Assembly: GCA_028023455.1 (NCBI GenBank)
Contig: JAQFVV010006450.1
Span: forward strand, 409,501 to 473,500
DNA from: Epiperipatus broadwayi
Lineage: Eukaryota; Onychophora; Udeonychophora; Euonychophora; Peripatidae
Reading direction: 5' to 3'
DNA: 64,000 nucleotides
The notes beneath the pieces were generated by a model, which did no database searches, was not told the origin of the DNA, and saw nothing but the letters and a program-made list of their open reading frames with translations. The position numbers and the translations under genes are program-made. This document shows, piece by piece, positions 1-13,445 of this stretch; positions within the stretch are counted from its first letter, which is position 1, and each line of letters starts with the position of its first letter.

Positions 1-142
1 AATAGCTTTATTATCTGTGCGCAGAGCACATATATAGATTAATTTATTTCAAGCGTTAATGAAGTTAAATCTTAACTATTTAAATAAAACAATAAATTAA
101 TGTCTTTTTTTTTGTACTTTTAACAATGCTTTTTAATAAAAT

Positions 143-170
143 GTTTCAACTGTTTAGCAGTCTTCTTCAG
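143..170 (-). ncRNA. Hammerhead ribozyme relic of PLE type
   Basis: Read on the minus strand this contains CTGAAGA, then a stem II of GACTG and CAGTT around a CTAAA loop, then GAAAC. This is the usual order of a type I hammerhead core (CUGANGA, stem II, GAAA). The expected GTC cleavage triplet after GAAAC is degraded (ATTTT follows). Such cores occur in the terminal repeats of Penelope-like elements, so this is probably the remaining end of a PLE whose body lies outside the window or is lost. A degraded relative is at 52721-52740. Confidence 0.5.
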
Positions 171-867
171 AGTTCTCCTTTCTTTTTTTTTTTTTTTAAA
201 AAAGAAGTGTTTACTTTTTGGAAACTTCCAGAAATATCTTAATAAAAATACAAAAGGAATTATATAATTTGTTTTATTATCTTGATATTATTACATCACA
301 TGTATATAAGTGCATAATGGAATTAAGTTGAGATAATTTCTTGTCATATAGCAATAGTCTGTATTAATTTATAATTGTTAGACTGCATTTATTAATTGTC
401 TTTAATTCATTGATAGAAGTTACACTTATCTCTATTTAAAAACAGTAAAAAACAATTATTTAAGTAAAAAAAAACATAAAGAGATACAAAAAAAAAGGGG
501 GGGGGAAAGTTTAAATTACTTTCCTACTATCAAATTCCAGTATTTAAAATAAATTTCAAAATTGCATACTGAATAATTTAAATGAATAAAAAAGGCAATT
601 TTTAATGCACTTAACAAGACTATCATTGAGTAATATTAATGTACATCAGGACCACAAAAAATGAACATGTTAGTATATTTGATGATAACCTATTGTGATT
701 TATTAAAAAAAAAACAAATCCTAATTTAATTTATATTTCTAGAAATTTGCACTTTGGTAAATCAAAAAAAAACCACACACACAAAAAAAAAACAGTTTGA
801 AAGATTTGAGATACCAATGTGTTATTTAGTAATTGTGATATCTAATAGAGAATACTTTGTTGAAGAA

Positions 868-932
868 TAGCCTTGTATTGTAATGGTAATATATATATAT
901 TGTATATATATATATATACATATACAAGGCTA
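868..932. repeat. Hairpin with AT-dinucleotide loop
   Basis: An 11-bp perfect inverted repeat, TAGCCTTGTAT at 868-878 and its complement at 922-932, encloses a TA-dinucleotide run. More TA repeat follows to about 971. It is likely a microsatellite with flanking palindrome and has no recognised function. Confidence 0.45.
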
Positions 933-975
933 TATATTGGAGATTTATATTTCAATATATATATATATATATTGT

Positions 976-3900
976 AACATTATAATTTCCCCAAGCAAAA
1001 TGAATGTATGGAGCCTGCTACCACTTATTTTATAGCCTCCACATTGTAGCCAATTGTAACATATACGAAAGATTATGTTTATTAGGGGCATCCATGTTGT
1101 GGGCCAATTCTAAGTAAAATGAATTTTCTTAAGTATAATTTCCTTCATGCGACCGCACTACAAGCCAATTCTATCAAATGAAAATTTTTATTCAAATGGT
1201 CGCACATCCACGTTATGGATTAATTGTACTATATTTAAATCTATATAGCATTTAAACACTTGCACACTAAATTGCATGACAATTGTAACATTTTAAGGAT
1301 GGATCGGTGGATGCTTCATCATTCCCAGCTAACACTATTTCTAAAGCCCACTGGGATGATGATGATGGTATAGAACATCTATAATCTTAATTGCCAGGGT
1401 GCTAAATTGCAACTTTAATAAAATATAAAGGTTAAATCTCACTTCAATAACTTTCGGTAATAATATTTAATGAATGGATTAATAAATAAACAATCAATTC
1501 AGAGAACACTGAGAATGCATTAAAATCGATAATATTAATATCTTTGGAAATTTTTGGTTACTCTCGGCACACCTCCATTCACCATCATTAAAGCTACAAT
1601 TAAAATTTTGTTCCAATTACAAAGTTCTATATACATCTCCACCTTCCTGATCCACCCCTCCATTCACTTCACATCCATAGGTCTATTACACTATTATCTA
1701 ATTTACTATTAAATTTTATATTCTGCTAGCTCATTTCTCCCATTCTAATCTCGTCTCAGGGTTTTTAGAACAATTAGGTGTGGAAATCGAATAAGCTGCA
1801 ACAGATTATTGGTGATAAACACTCCTCTCATGATCACCTCCAAGGTGATCTTGGGTTGTCTTTAATGCAGTTTAATATCTATTTACATTAAAGCTTGGAA
1901 TAATTTAAGCTTATTAAATCTTTTAGAAATACATTATAAACATAGTCACAATTATAACAAAATTTTAAAGAAGTGCGTCTAGAAAGGTGTTTGAATACAA
2001 CGGATGGGGAAAGGATTTTATGCCCACCCCTTGCACTCGCTATCACTCAATAACTATCCCTATTCATAATTTATATTTTAACTATCTTAAATTATTTGAT
2101 AATTCTAAGTATCGAAAATTAACCATTTTAAGTAATTTTTCCCGGATATTATTTACGAAAATGATGATTCAAATATTAATAACAATATATTGATGTATGA
2201 TTGGATTGAGATGTCTAGATAATAATTACCCACAAAAACATTGAGACGTACACAAATTTTATGTAAAACAAATAACAAATTTTATTGACAGACTATACTT
2301 CAATACAGAATATACATTTGCTTGATGACTCGCATGGCTTTCCCCTGTTTTATAACAGTTATTATGATACAAATAAAACTAAACAAATAAATATCCTTAA
2401 ATCAATGGATAATATCATTAGGTTCAAAATATCAATATTCATTTCCTAATTATCAGGGAATTACGATTATCATGGAGTAATAAAAAAAAAAAAATTTACC
2501 TTCACATATATTATATTTTCGCTTTCCTTTTTTTTTTTATCCTAGATACAGCGAATACCAAATTTCTTCCTATATTTAGTGCTTTTAAATTACTGATTTG
2601 TTTTGAGAGCTAATTCTTCCCATAATAAAATTTAATAATTTTAATTAACTATTTTAAATTAATTTTCCTTCGCAAATTTACTAACTTTATTTCATCACTT
2701 TGATCTAACATTCTTTTGCCCTAATCTTTACAATAGAGATACTTTATGTATGATAGGATTAAGTTAATGCTAACAAATCAGTATTTAGATAAATCATCAT
2801 CATAGTGCACATACTCTATACTCATGTTCTTATGACCATAATAATATTTTAATAATATTACCTTTCCAGCGAAGTTCTCAGCTGGCTGGGGAAATATTTA
2901 TGAGATAATTTCATATACGCATTGCTTACACTTAAACATTGGTAGGTTTTATTTAACCCTTAACTTAACCTTTATTAACCTTATTGCTTTTGGCTCTAAC
3001 TGATAAATCAAACTAGATCAACAAAACAATATTCAAGTACACCAATCACACATACATTATCTTCATTCATCCAGACATCAAATTGAATTTGCAACCCAGT
3101 ATGACATTTATAAGTACTGCTTATAATAGCTATCTTTCATACACTCATAAGGAATATCAAATATTAACATGAGGCAGGCAGTGACCCAAATAAGAGAAAA
3201 CCTTTCCACTAAGGTTGAGATATGCTAGGATTTTTATCGCTAGTCATATAAAGAGACTTAGGTGTACCTATTACCTCTGGCCATCAATAAAGAAATCTTC
3301 TTACAGTGTAGAGAATAATCAAGTGGGAAAACTCTTCCACTGTGTTTAAATACTTTATAAATATATCATAAATATCGTAGTATGCTAGACTTCACTGGCT
3401 GGGTGGAGACCTATTTGTCCATCCACATTCTATACAGGTCGAAACATCAACTGCTACAAATAAAACTCACATATCTAAAATATTCTTGCAGTTTGTGCAC
3501 CGGAATATGAGCCAACAATTTTCCAAGCATTAATCAGCTTATATCTGGTCTTAAATTTATGATAATAATAATAAGAAATAATAAGAAATGTGTATTAAAT
3601 TTTTAAAACTGTTTCCATGCACTTTTATAATATAATGATGATGTTTTAGCTCAATAGTCACACAATTTTTTATAAGTCTAAGCATTTGACAATAACCTCT
3701 GATACGATTCATTCAAAACATTTCCCTTAATAATAATATCTCTCTTTTTTTTTTAATGTTTGTAAAGCATTTAAAATAAGGCACATACAGAATGACATGA
3801 TATTTTTACCTACTCCCCAAATGATAATAATCAAAAGCATTTAAAATAAACACATATAAAATGATCTGTCATCAATATCTCTACCCCCAAAATAGCAACA

Positions 3901-5379
3901 CTTATAATTCTGACATGAATTAAATTTAAATGGATATATATATGAGAAAACATAAAGAAAGAAATTATTTTTATTTTTCTTTTTTTTTCTAGATTAAATG
4001 TTCTACATGAATAGTGAATCATAAAATAAAAAAATATATACTTAAAAGTTCTTTAGAAGTGTCCTCCAAATTTCTGATTTCCATTTTTCCTTCTCTTCCT
4101 TGATTTATTTGCATGAGCACGTGAGTCTATGCATAATGAAACAGTAAGGTCTGCTTTGCAGATCTTCGTTTCACCTTTTCTCACCTACTTCCTACCCTCA
4201 TACCTTAGTTTGAACCCCAATCTATTGTAGTGTGTCTGCAATACGCTTATATACCGAAAATCCCGCCTAATTTTAAACCATGAGTACAATGCTCGTATTA
4301 TATCTATAAGTCATTCCCAAATAAATAAAAGATTATAGATTATGTATATGTTCACATAATTTTGATTTATTAAAAAGTAAGTTATATAAGTCGTAATTGC
4401 GCACACACTATGATATCCATTTTAAAACATATCAAAATTATAAATTGTTAAAGTTATTTTGTTTGAATCTATTTACAAATATATTACCGTCATAATGTAT
4501 TTTGATTTAAAATAAAACTCATTTAGTAAATATTCATTTAGTAAATAGATTCAAATATTGCAATTTAAAAGTAAAATAACTTTCGTTTAATTTAATAAAA
4601 GTTATTCCAAATATTTCTTTAAAATAAATGAGGGACAATAGCTTAATTAGCTAATATTATATAAGTTTTATCTAAAAACAGCAGATGTCCACTTAAGGTT
4701 TTCTTTAATTAGTAAAAGTAATTTTAAATTAAATCTAGTTTGTAATCCGAATGTCGATAGGGAAATTAACTAAAGAAATTAATTAATGTTGAATTCCTTT
4801 AGACATTGGGATAGATTTAATTACAGCTGATAAGTCCAATATATTTTTGTAATGCTTGAGGGCAGTTCTATTGTTAACGTCTACTATAAAAAGAAGGGTT
4901 TTCTTTTGCTCTCCAGTTTCTTCTAATGTTTCTAAGAGAAATCATTCTGAGGTCTAATGTTTCTAACCAAAATTATAGTAGTAATTTGTAAATCTTGACA
5001 TGACAGAGTAGAGTGCAAGAAGGCTATTTCACTCTGAAATGGTCATATGCTGCCGTAGACCATCGGAAGTTATCACAAGGAACCCCGGAACTGCTGCCGC
5101 TGCCAAAAATATGAACATTTCCAGATTTTGCTGCTGAATTATAAAACCTGCTGAACATCTACCTGAAAATGCTTCTCCAGAGGTAACCCTAAATTAACCC
5201 AAGAGCTCTTGTGATAACTAACATGCTCTAGCTATTTAAAAATGTTTTTCTTATATTTCACATAACTTCATTATGTATTTCTTTAACGTGTTTAAATATA
5301 CTCAACATTTTGCTCTCTATCCTTGGGTTAATATTTTCTATTTATTAAGCTTTCTGTTATTTTATTATGATAATGTGTC
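976..5379. other. Gene-free AT-rich stretch
   Basis: No credible coding frame or RNA gene is seen. The short frames at 1987-2193 (+) and 3831-4022 (-) have the compositional bias of random AT-rich DNA and no motif. At about 4886 there is a TATA-like CTATAAAAAGAAG. Some 300 bp downstream lies a somewhat GC-richer block (5040-5184) ending in CCAGAG/GTAACC, which could be a splice donor. This might be a promoter with a noncoding exon or an old LTR; the evidence is weak. Confidence 0.3.
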
Positions 5380-5510
5380 AGAATCGTCTTTGACCGAGTG
5401 AATCATTCCTTTTGTTGAAACTAAGATGCCGCTATAAAGGCATATTTTCAATTTCTAAATAATTTCCAATTTTTATTATCTTGCAAATCACTCGTTCGAG
5501 GGCGATTCTT
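5380..5510. mobile_element. Small MITE-like inverted-repeat element
   Basis: A left end at 5380-5407 (begins AGAATCGTCTTTGACC) is matched in inverted orientation by 5486-5510 (ends GAGGGCGATTCTT) with a few mismatches, giving imperfect terminal inverted repeats of about 25 bp around a roughly 80-bp AT-rich middle. The middle also holds a short hairpin (ATGCC with GGCAT). Size and layout fit a MITE or other foldback element. No clear target-site duplication was found and the family is not recognised. Confidence 0.35.
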
Positions 5511-5929
5511 TTCTTTAATATATAATATAATCACATAGTTTAAAATCTACATGTTATTGATTTTAATCTAATATGAGAGTGTGTGCGAAGTCAATGATTA
5601 AATGTGTCCCCTAATGCATGATTGTGTATATAAATCTATACTTACTTTTCAAACCCACAAGCATGCATTTTCCTATTTTAATTACCGTGTTCTACCACTA
5701 ATTATAAAGTTCATCATTGACATCGAGAATGTGCGGACCCTTTTAAATGAATTTTGGGGAATTTGATTGGGCATTTCTCTTAATCTGAGTAAAACCCATT
5801 CAGTATGTTTTTATATACACTAGTCTCGTATTGCTGGTAAATGAATTGGTTGTTGAGACCGCTTTGTTTTATTTTTCCAAGGATTCTTTACATGGCAAAG
5901 TCCATTCTTTTCACTTATTGCAAGTTTCC

Positions 5930-6060
5930 AGGCAGAGGGTGTTCATAAATGACACCCCTGGGAATTAAACGCAATCGTCACCCAGTCGCTAACTTTCGGC
6001 TGTTCATCAAAATACTTTCCTACGGGTTAGCGGCGAGATGCCCTCCGTAATTATTTCAGA
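5930..6060. other. Folded GC-richer patch with nested hairpins
   Basis: Within otherwise AT-rich DNA this patch holds GGGTGTTCAT at 5938 opposed by ATGACACCC, and GTCGCTAAC opposed by GTTAGCGGC about 45 bp further on. Together these give two potential hairpins. It could be a fragment of an old mobile element or a structured RNA. Neither is established. Confidence 0.25.
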
Positions 6061-8220
6061 TCTTCAATATTGTTTTATTTCATATTTATTTTACAAAGCA
6101 TCCGTGACTTAAACGTGTCACACCCTCCAACTTTAATAAATTCATTATCAGCAATACTGACCTCCCAATGCAACTCTATTATTATTATTCTCAAATAAAT
6201 GCTTTGATCACATTCCCATTTTGTTGCTTAGTAAGCTTTTGTCCGTGCTATTCTCGAAATCAATAAATATTTTAGAACACTTAATTTCAAATATTTTCTT
6301 AAACTTGTATAATTACTCAAAGCACCTCACACATGTTCCTATCTCGTCAAGCACATTATCGTAATGCTATTAGCCCAAGGAATAGAATATATCACTTTGT
6401 TTTAAAACATTTTTGTCATTTATTGAAATATAATGCCCACAATTATTTAATACGCATCCCTGTCTCATATAAGCAGATAGTGGCGTTATATATATATATA
6501 TATATTATGAATAAATTTTGTGAAATTATTTAAACTAAATTTGATATCTTATTTTATTGATTCCTAACACTGTCTTGGTCTATATATATATTTTCTGCAT
6601 TTCTTTTGTAAATCCATAGATGTTAATTAGCCACCCAAACTTCTTTTAGTATAGTCTTTTGTTTCTCCCTGACCACCAGGCACCGGTCAAAGGTCATACT
6701 AGTAGTGGCATCAGATGCGTTGTCATGTAGATGGTGCTGTGAAATTTGGGCTTTAGATTCGAACTTAGTATATCTAGAAGGCAACCCCTCCTAGAATGTT
6801 CAGTTTTGTGTCTGGGGTTTGAATTCTGCAGTGTGTTAGCGAGATAGATGATTCTGACTGTTACAATAAAAAGTTCTTATGATAGAGTTCAGACATACGA
6901 TTTTTATGCTGCTGAAATGATTTCCTCATTTTTGATTTTATGTAGATTATAGCTGAACAGCGCTTTTTTAAATTTCTCAAGATATAAGTCCATTTCTTGT
7001 TGTCTTTTTCCCTCTTTAAATTCATTTTATATTCAAATTGAACACTTTTATATATGATATCAAACTTAGAGTTTATTTTCTGTGGTTTAAATTTTACCAT
7101 TTGCTAATTCAATCATGACCATTGGCTAACTTCAGGGGATTAAATGCATACCCAATTAAAAAATTTATTCAATAGACATTGTCTTTTCTTCTTACAATGT
7201 TAAATTTAGAAAAGTTGTTTTAAGAGACAAAAGAATAATAATAAATGATTTCTTTTTTTTTCCAAAAAAAAAATATTTCTTTTAACTTTATAGCAAAGTT
7301 TCTCTATAAAATCAATGAAAGAAAAACTTGCAAACAGAAAGTTTCAAATAGACTATCCCCCTGTTTTACAACAGAGCAGAGTGTTTTATAAAGTCTGCTT
7401 TCTTGCTCTCCCCCCAATGACCTCTTAATTAACCTTTCAAAATGTCAGGCCAGTGTTTGTTTTCTTAATTAATTGACTCTTGTTTCTTTATCATTCTGGT
7501 TATTTTAACCTTTTGCTCCTTTGAAAAACCACGCCAAATTCACATCTGCATTCTAACAGATAATTCACCAATTAATTTTACATTTACCAGATATCATCAC
7601 CAATTAATTTCACACTCAAATTCCATGGTCATATATATATCATTTAAATCACTCTGATAATTTACTTGGTAATACAACATGCATGGTAAAACAAAAGACA
7701 GAAAGCTCTCTCCCCCCTTTTTACTTTTTCCATAATATATATATATAGCAACCCAGCTTCAAACCCAATATTTTGAACTAAATTTTTGGCTGCTAATAAT
7801 AAACTATTTAAAAATGACTTAATTTTTTTCATATATATTTCCTGACAAGTGATGACAAGGAATACTTATTATTTGATTGTGAACTTTATAATTAAAATCC
7901 ACAATCAGATTAAATACACACACACATCGCATGCATACAATTCTTTAATTAAACCAATTTAATATTTTAATCCTTAATTATTATAACTATTCTTTTTTTT
8001 AAATTTAATCTTATGAACTTATTAGCATAAAATTATGACCATCCATTATCACTATCTAATGTAGTTTTAAGAGTGGCACACATTCCCTCCTTCTTTCCAC
8101 TCAACTGTCAAATGATGTATAAATCTTGCTTTTCTAAAAATATATTTTTAATACTAAATTGACCCATAAATTAATGTTAAATAATCTTTTGGTTAGAAAT
8201 ATTTTAATGATAAATTTTCA
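6061..8220. other. Gene-free stretch
   Basis: No coding sequence is supported. The frames at 6333-6533 (+) and 6861-7100 (-) lack any recognisable motif. Around 6660-6850 the sequence is more complex, with two box-B-like motifs (AGATTCGAACT and GGGTTTGAATTC). It may be a very old SINE. Confidence 0.25.
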
Positions 8221-8345
8221 GATTGCCTACCAAGTAAAACATATGCAATCCCTATAAATATGGGTTCGAACCTAGTCTTGGCTAAAAATTTTGTTTATTA
8301 AGAAAAAAATACAAAATATGAGGAAAATTTTATGTTAAGTCTTAT
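8221..8345 (+). mobile_element. tRNA-derived SINE relic
   Basis: GGGTTCGAACC at 8262-8272 is a perfect match to the internal RNA polymerase III box B of tRNA-derived SINEs. A box A is not clearly preserved at the expected distance upstream, and an A-rich tail follows. It is not a functional tRNA, because no acceptor stem or anticodon arm forms around box B. Confidence 0.35.
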
Positions 8346-8406
8346 CTTGCATAGTTAACTCAAAAAATGGAGTCTTGGGAAAATCCAAGGGCTACTATGT
8401 ATATAT

Positions 8407-8895
8407 GTGTGTGTAATTGCAAAGAAAGCATGGCATATATCACATGACCTAATTAAATAAGCTTGTATTACAAGTGTTATCTAATGAGTATGCCAATAGC
8501 TCTTAACAAGCTTTTCAGAATATCCCTAACCTCAGACCAGTTCTAGCTTCTGGATTTCCTCAGTGAGGTGCTAGGATATTCAAGCACTAGTTTAAAATAC
8601 TAGATTGAGCCCAAAACTTTATCTAGTGGTTAACTATTAAGTAGAAAATTCTGAAAATTTTCAGACATCCATATGTCTTCAAATCCAGCTATCTAACTTA
8701 AATAGATGGATTTTCAGACATATGGATGTCTGATAATTTCAGAATTTCTACTTAATAATTAACCACTAGATGAAGTGCTGGGCTTGACCTGGCATCCTAG
8801 CACTTCACTGAGGAAAACCAGAAGCTAGAAAACAATCTGAGGTTAGAGATATTCTGAAAAGCTTGTTAAAAGGTATTGGCATGCTCATTAGATAA
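8407..8895 (-). mobile_element. Snapback element A (hammerhead foldback retroelement)
   Basis: The left arm (8478 to about 8700) and right arm (about 8702-8895) are near-complementary inverted copies over some 200 bp, so the transcript would fold into one long hairpin. Beyond the left arm, minus-strand sequence holds the family 3' tail (GTCATGTGAT near 8440, then TTTGCAA near 8420), which sets the orientation. Each arm carries a hammerhead-like core in sense orientation for that arm. Arms differ by scattered substitutions and small indels, so the copy is not recent. The outer edges and any target-site duplication are obscured by TA repeats on both sides, so the 8407 edge is approximate. Confidence 0.7.
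8530..8575 (-). ncRNA. Hammerhead ribozyme, left arm of element A
   Basis: On the minus strand the order is stem I strand CACCTCA, core CTGAGGA (8557-8563), a short stem-loop, GAAC, then GGTC (cleavage expected between 8535 and 8534) and TGAGG. CCTCA and TGAGG pair perfectly, and an outer helix (AATATCCTA with TAGGGATATT) lengthens stem I. The GAAA box is reduced to GAAC, which removes the conserved A of the first stem III pair. Activity is therefore doubtful. The right-arm copy (8808-8840, plus strand) keeps CTGAGGA but has lost GGTC. Confidence 0.5.
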
Positions 8896-8959
8896 TATAT
8901 ATATGAAATATATAGAAACTTAAATTTGAATCCGAGAACATAAAGTTTGTTCTAGCTGA

Positions 8960-11890
8960 ACATTAAATATTGATTGATAAATGCTTGTCAAACTATTCTT
9001 AATTAGAGGATAAAACAAAGAATAAAAATACTGAAATCCTTATTAATCAGTAATTGTAAATCTAATTTTGGTGCCTTCATGCTGTTTTCTCTATGGCTGG
9101 CACTGTTATAAAAATACAGTAGACTATCTTATTATGTCTATTTTGTTAAAAAGATAGAAATTTATACAAATTTGTGCATGCTTATCTCTATCAATACTTT
9201 GCAATAATACTTAAGACATTTTAATATCTGAGAACAGAAAATTTAGCAAAGACTTACTACTAGAATCAAACATAAAATCTTTATTAATTCAACTGTAAAT
9301 GTGATATACCGGAAATGTGAAATATTTTGTGTACGCTTAAGTACTTATGAACAATTTTGAAAAACTCTTTTCTTGCAAAACACCATTACTGGATTGATTG
9401 AACTAATTTGTACATTTTTCAAAAAATCTTTCATCATCATATTTCTATAAATATTATTACTATTTGCTTAATTAATAGTTACTTTACAAAATCAATTACA
9501 TTGCAATGCTTCCTTAAACAGCTAGCACGATGATAAACTAGTTTTATTGGTGAGCAAAAAAAGTTCCTATTCCAATTCCCAACTGAGAACAGATGGAAAA
9601 ATTAACATCACTTGACCTCATGAGAATCTTTCGGTACACACATTTTACACATCACGATATTTAAAATTAATTTTGCCACTGATATTAAATATTTAAAAAT
9701 TAGTATCAATTTTCATAATATATTTTATTTCCTTAAATTTAAATTTGATAAGAAATTGAACTCACAGAAATATTAATATTTGATTAAAAGTAACATTTTC
9801 ATAAAATCTTTTTTTTATTTAAAAAAAAAAAGAAAAATCAATGAATTTAATAACATTACTTTTTTTTTCTTTTCAATTGCTAAAATTTTAATTTGTTTTT
9901 AATGGTTATTATATTTTGAAAATATATATTTTAAAAAATCAAAGTATACATCTACGAAAATCGATTTTCTAACTGCTTTTAAATTTATAATCTTTTAATC
10001 ATAAAGATAATTCGATTTTTTTTTCTTTAAAAAGAAAATGTATAAATTAAATCATTTTATTGGTGAAAATATTTATATTCTTTGGTTGTTTAATGGAATA
10101 ACAAAAAATAAAAAATGTCATTTGGCATATTACTAATATTAAGAATAGCATTATTTAATAAATATATGTATGCTAAGTTTTGAAGAGAAGTCATTTAATA
10201 AAGTTATATTGCTATCCTTAAATTTTTTTATTTAACAGTAATTATACATATGTATACAAATAAAAGATTAAGACTTAATGTTTATATATTAACCAGATAG
10301 GCCTATAACCTGGGTTCATACCAAATCAGATAAACTTAAAAAAACATTTTTTTTTAGATTCCCAACTTAGTTAACTATTAAATAATAGTCAATAAATGGA
10401 TACTTATCTATTTTTATTTTAGCTAGAGGATAAAAAAAAGCTGAAAAACTGCTCATACTCTCACTATCCATAATTGGCAAGCCAGTTGAATGCCTTCTCT
10501 TTAATTGTTAATTTTGTGGAGAAGTTTTTGCTTTGCAATGGGCTATGACATTATTTATATATACCTAGAAAGCTTGAAATGATTTTAATATTTTTCAGGC
10601 TTCTCTTGTAGTTCTAACTTTGAAGAATAACTTTCTAACTTTATTATCAAATCTATTTACCATTGCAATTTTCATTGTAGCTTACTTATCATTACCATTT
10701 AATTAATTCCCCAAATATTTGTACAAACTTGTGCTACAGAGCCTTAACTTACTACAGTTTTTAAATTTCACTTTCTTCAAGTATTTTTATTTGCTTTAGT
10801 TCATTACAAATTTTTATCTATTCTGCTTAATAATGTATTTAATTCATCTTCATTATTCTATATTACATCAAATTTTGATGAATTTGCTTGCTCTAGTTAC
10901 CAATTCAATACTCATTTAAAAATCCTCTACTTAAATAGAAAAAGCAACTTCATATTATACCTCTTCTTATTTATATTTCTTCTGAAAGTCATTTAATCTT
11001 CTTTCACTTTTTATAGATATCTTTCAACAACTATCTTCACTATTCTATTTTTTTTTATACCTAAAGTGATCTTAAGATCAAAATATCTAATTCATTAGAA
11101 ATAGTTTTAAGACTTTCATAACACCTTATGGGCTTGTGGAATTACATAAATTTTACATATTGAGACTTTTTCTCTAATGGAATTGCACTGTTAAAAGAAA
11201 AACCATTTGCCAACAATATGAATTAATGATTACATTACAAATACCAGCTAATTCTCTTGAATTTTTTTTTCTCCAATTCCAAGTTTATGATATTCAAATG
11301 GAAACTCATCCATTTCATAAACTTTATCCCATTTTATGTTCACTAATAGATTATGCATCTGAAGGGCAATACATAAAAAAGGAAATTTTAAAATATTAAT
11401 ACTAAAGGGAATTTCATTGAATATTTTCATTTGTACAACAGCAACAACAAAAAATACTCAATTAATAAATGAATGGAAATACTTACTTCTTTCTGTGCCT
11501 TTGAATGAATCATTTCAGCTATTGAATATTAAGCAGTTGTCTTATAATGTGGGGTGGATTTACATTTCTCAAAGTCATTAAATGTAATGCATGTGCAATC
11601 CAATGTCTAAGTCTTTTTTCTTTTCTTATTAAAGCAAACATAATTATGATATTTCAATCATGCAAAGAATATACATATCTATCCAAATATTTTCAACAAA
11701 TCTTTCACATCTATCAACAATCTAGCATTTTTCTTCAACAACTATTTAAATACTGCAGCCTTGCTTTTCCTACTCAAACTTTTTATTCTACTACATATCA
11801 ACTTCTCCTTTGTAATTTTTCTATCTCACTGCTTTTTTTAACCATACTTGTTTTTAGTTTTATCAATTTTATACTGCATTCTACTTTTCT
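8960..11890. other. Gene-free AT-rich stretch
   Basis: Low-complexity AT-rich sequence with many short homopolymers. A box-B-like GGGTTCATACC lies near 10313 and might be a decayed SINE. The open frames at 11248-11430 (-) and 11547-11933 (+) show no domain and are read as chance. Confidence 0.3.
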
Positions 11891-11896
11891 TAAGAA

Positions 11897-12018
11897 TATT
11901 TTGTTTAATATTAATATCACCTATGATCTTTAATACTTTTACAATAATGTTTTTTACCCCTAATATGACAGTTTCAATTGCCCCATCAATCTTCTTCAGA
12001 ACTTCTATTATATCTCCA
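11897..12018 (-). repeat. Inverted dispersed repeat, left copy
   Basis: About 115 bp here is repeated in inverted orientation at 12849-12962, with roughly 80% identity by eye. Both copies share GGAGATATAATA at one end and GATATTAATATT at the other. Translated, both give similar Ile/Val/Lys-rich peptides, but this follows from the DNA repeat and is not evidence of coding. The minus strand includes CTGAAGA, a GATTG and CAATT pair, and GAAAC, an arrangement resembling a hammerhead core, but the stem I strands do not pair. Confidence 0.5.
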
Positions 12019-12848
12019 AATCTTAACTTTGGAGCAAGTTTCATTTATATGTTAGTCAATTATATGTTTTATGTAAACCCATTGCAGTATATTACATCAT
12101 TTAAAAGTAATAACTGAAAATTTTTATTTTATAACAAGGCAAATAGGTTCAGAAATTATGCAACATGAATATGTGCATATTTGTGGCACTTAATGTTAGA
12201 GATAAGTTAGACATAATATAGTACATCTGATTCACCTTTATCATTTAGCAAAAATTTTCATGTATTATGAACTATAGTAAATGCATAGCACTTAAAAGCA
12301 AAACACTCCCTAACTTTGGAATAACTTACAAAAAAATTCATTATTTTGCTAACAACTCTTAACATTTTCTAAAATTAAATTAACCTCTAAAAATGTTTAA
12401 CTTAATTAAGGATTATCCATTCACCTGGTATTAGATTTTGGATACTCCATGTTTAATGAAGATATATTATTTCTAGTAAATAATTTGAACATTATACTAA
12501 TGTATCTGAAACACTATGCTTTAAAATCTAAATTAGAATATTTTGAAGTAATAATATAGATTGTCATATATGTGATATCATAGGAATAAATTTTAAAAAA
12601 GCTAAAACATCTTATTGTCATAATTTGCTCAATATTATTATTATTTTCCACAAGATTAAGAAAGCACAATTTCATCAGCCCACTAATATATAACATTTCA
12701 AAACCTTTTAAAGCTGTTTGCAAGGTTTTATAATAAAATAATTTACAAAGACAAAAAATACTTTGTCATATTTTAAAGCTTGTGATTGACATTCTAGTTA
12801 ACAATTTTTATGAATAGCCAAACCATATTCTATGTAATATGCATTCAA

Positions 12849-12962
12849 AAGGAGATATAATAAAAGTTGTGAAGAAGATTGTTGAGGTAATCAAAACTGT
12901 CATATTAGGGGTAAAAAAAAACATTGTAAAAGTGTTAAAGAACATAGATGATATTAATATTA
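12849..12962 (+). repeat. Inverted dispersed repeat, right copy
   Basis: This is the partner of 11897-12018, about 830 bp away and in opposite orientation. The hammerhead-like motif of the left copy is degraded here (GTGAAGA, TAATC, AAAAC). The two copies could be ends of one old foldback element or independent insertions. Confidence 0.5.
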
Positions 12963-13445
12963 TGTGGATTTGGCAATGCAACAGGAAAGATAAAGTTATA
13001 ATATTTTGTTTATATATTTATATTTTTCATTCCTTTTTATCTCATTACTAATCTGTTTCTTTTCTTTTTTTGTTATAATTTACTATCAATACTGTCACTT
13101 CTTTTAATTTTTCTCTAAATAATTTCCATCTTTCGTTTCAATAATTTGGCTATTTAACTTTTTTCTAAACATATTTGACTAACTAACAAGCTAGAAAATT
13201 TTCCCTTAATATCCTTTTTTCAGTTCCATTTTATTTTTGGGCCAGTTCTTTTTATTTTTTTAAGAGAGATAATTTCAATTCAGCTACACTAAAATTCTAT
13301 CCAAATTTAAATTATCTTCAGGATATTTATACTCTCCGTACTCTAGTGGTAACAATAGAAAACTCATAAACTCAAATTTCCTGAATTAATTTTCAACTAA
13401 GAAATCTAAAAAATATATTTAATCAATGAAGTGGAATAACTGCTC

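Noticed and set aside
8221-8345. Functional tRNA gene at the perfect box B
   Set aside because: No acceptor stem, D arm or anticodon arm can be formed around the box.
11547-12117. Hydrophobic plus-strand frames of 128 and 89 codons
   Set aside because: T-rich AT-biased sequence yields Phe/Leu/Ile-rich frames by chance; the second overlaps a DNA repeat. No domain is visible.
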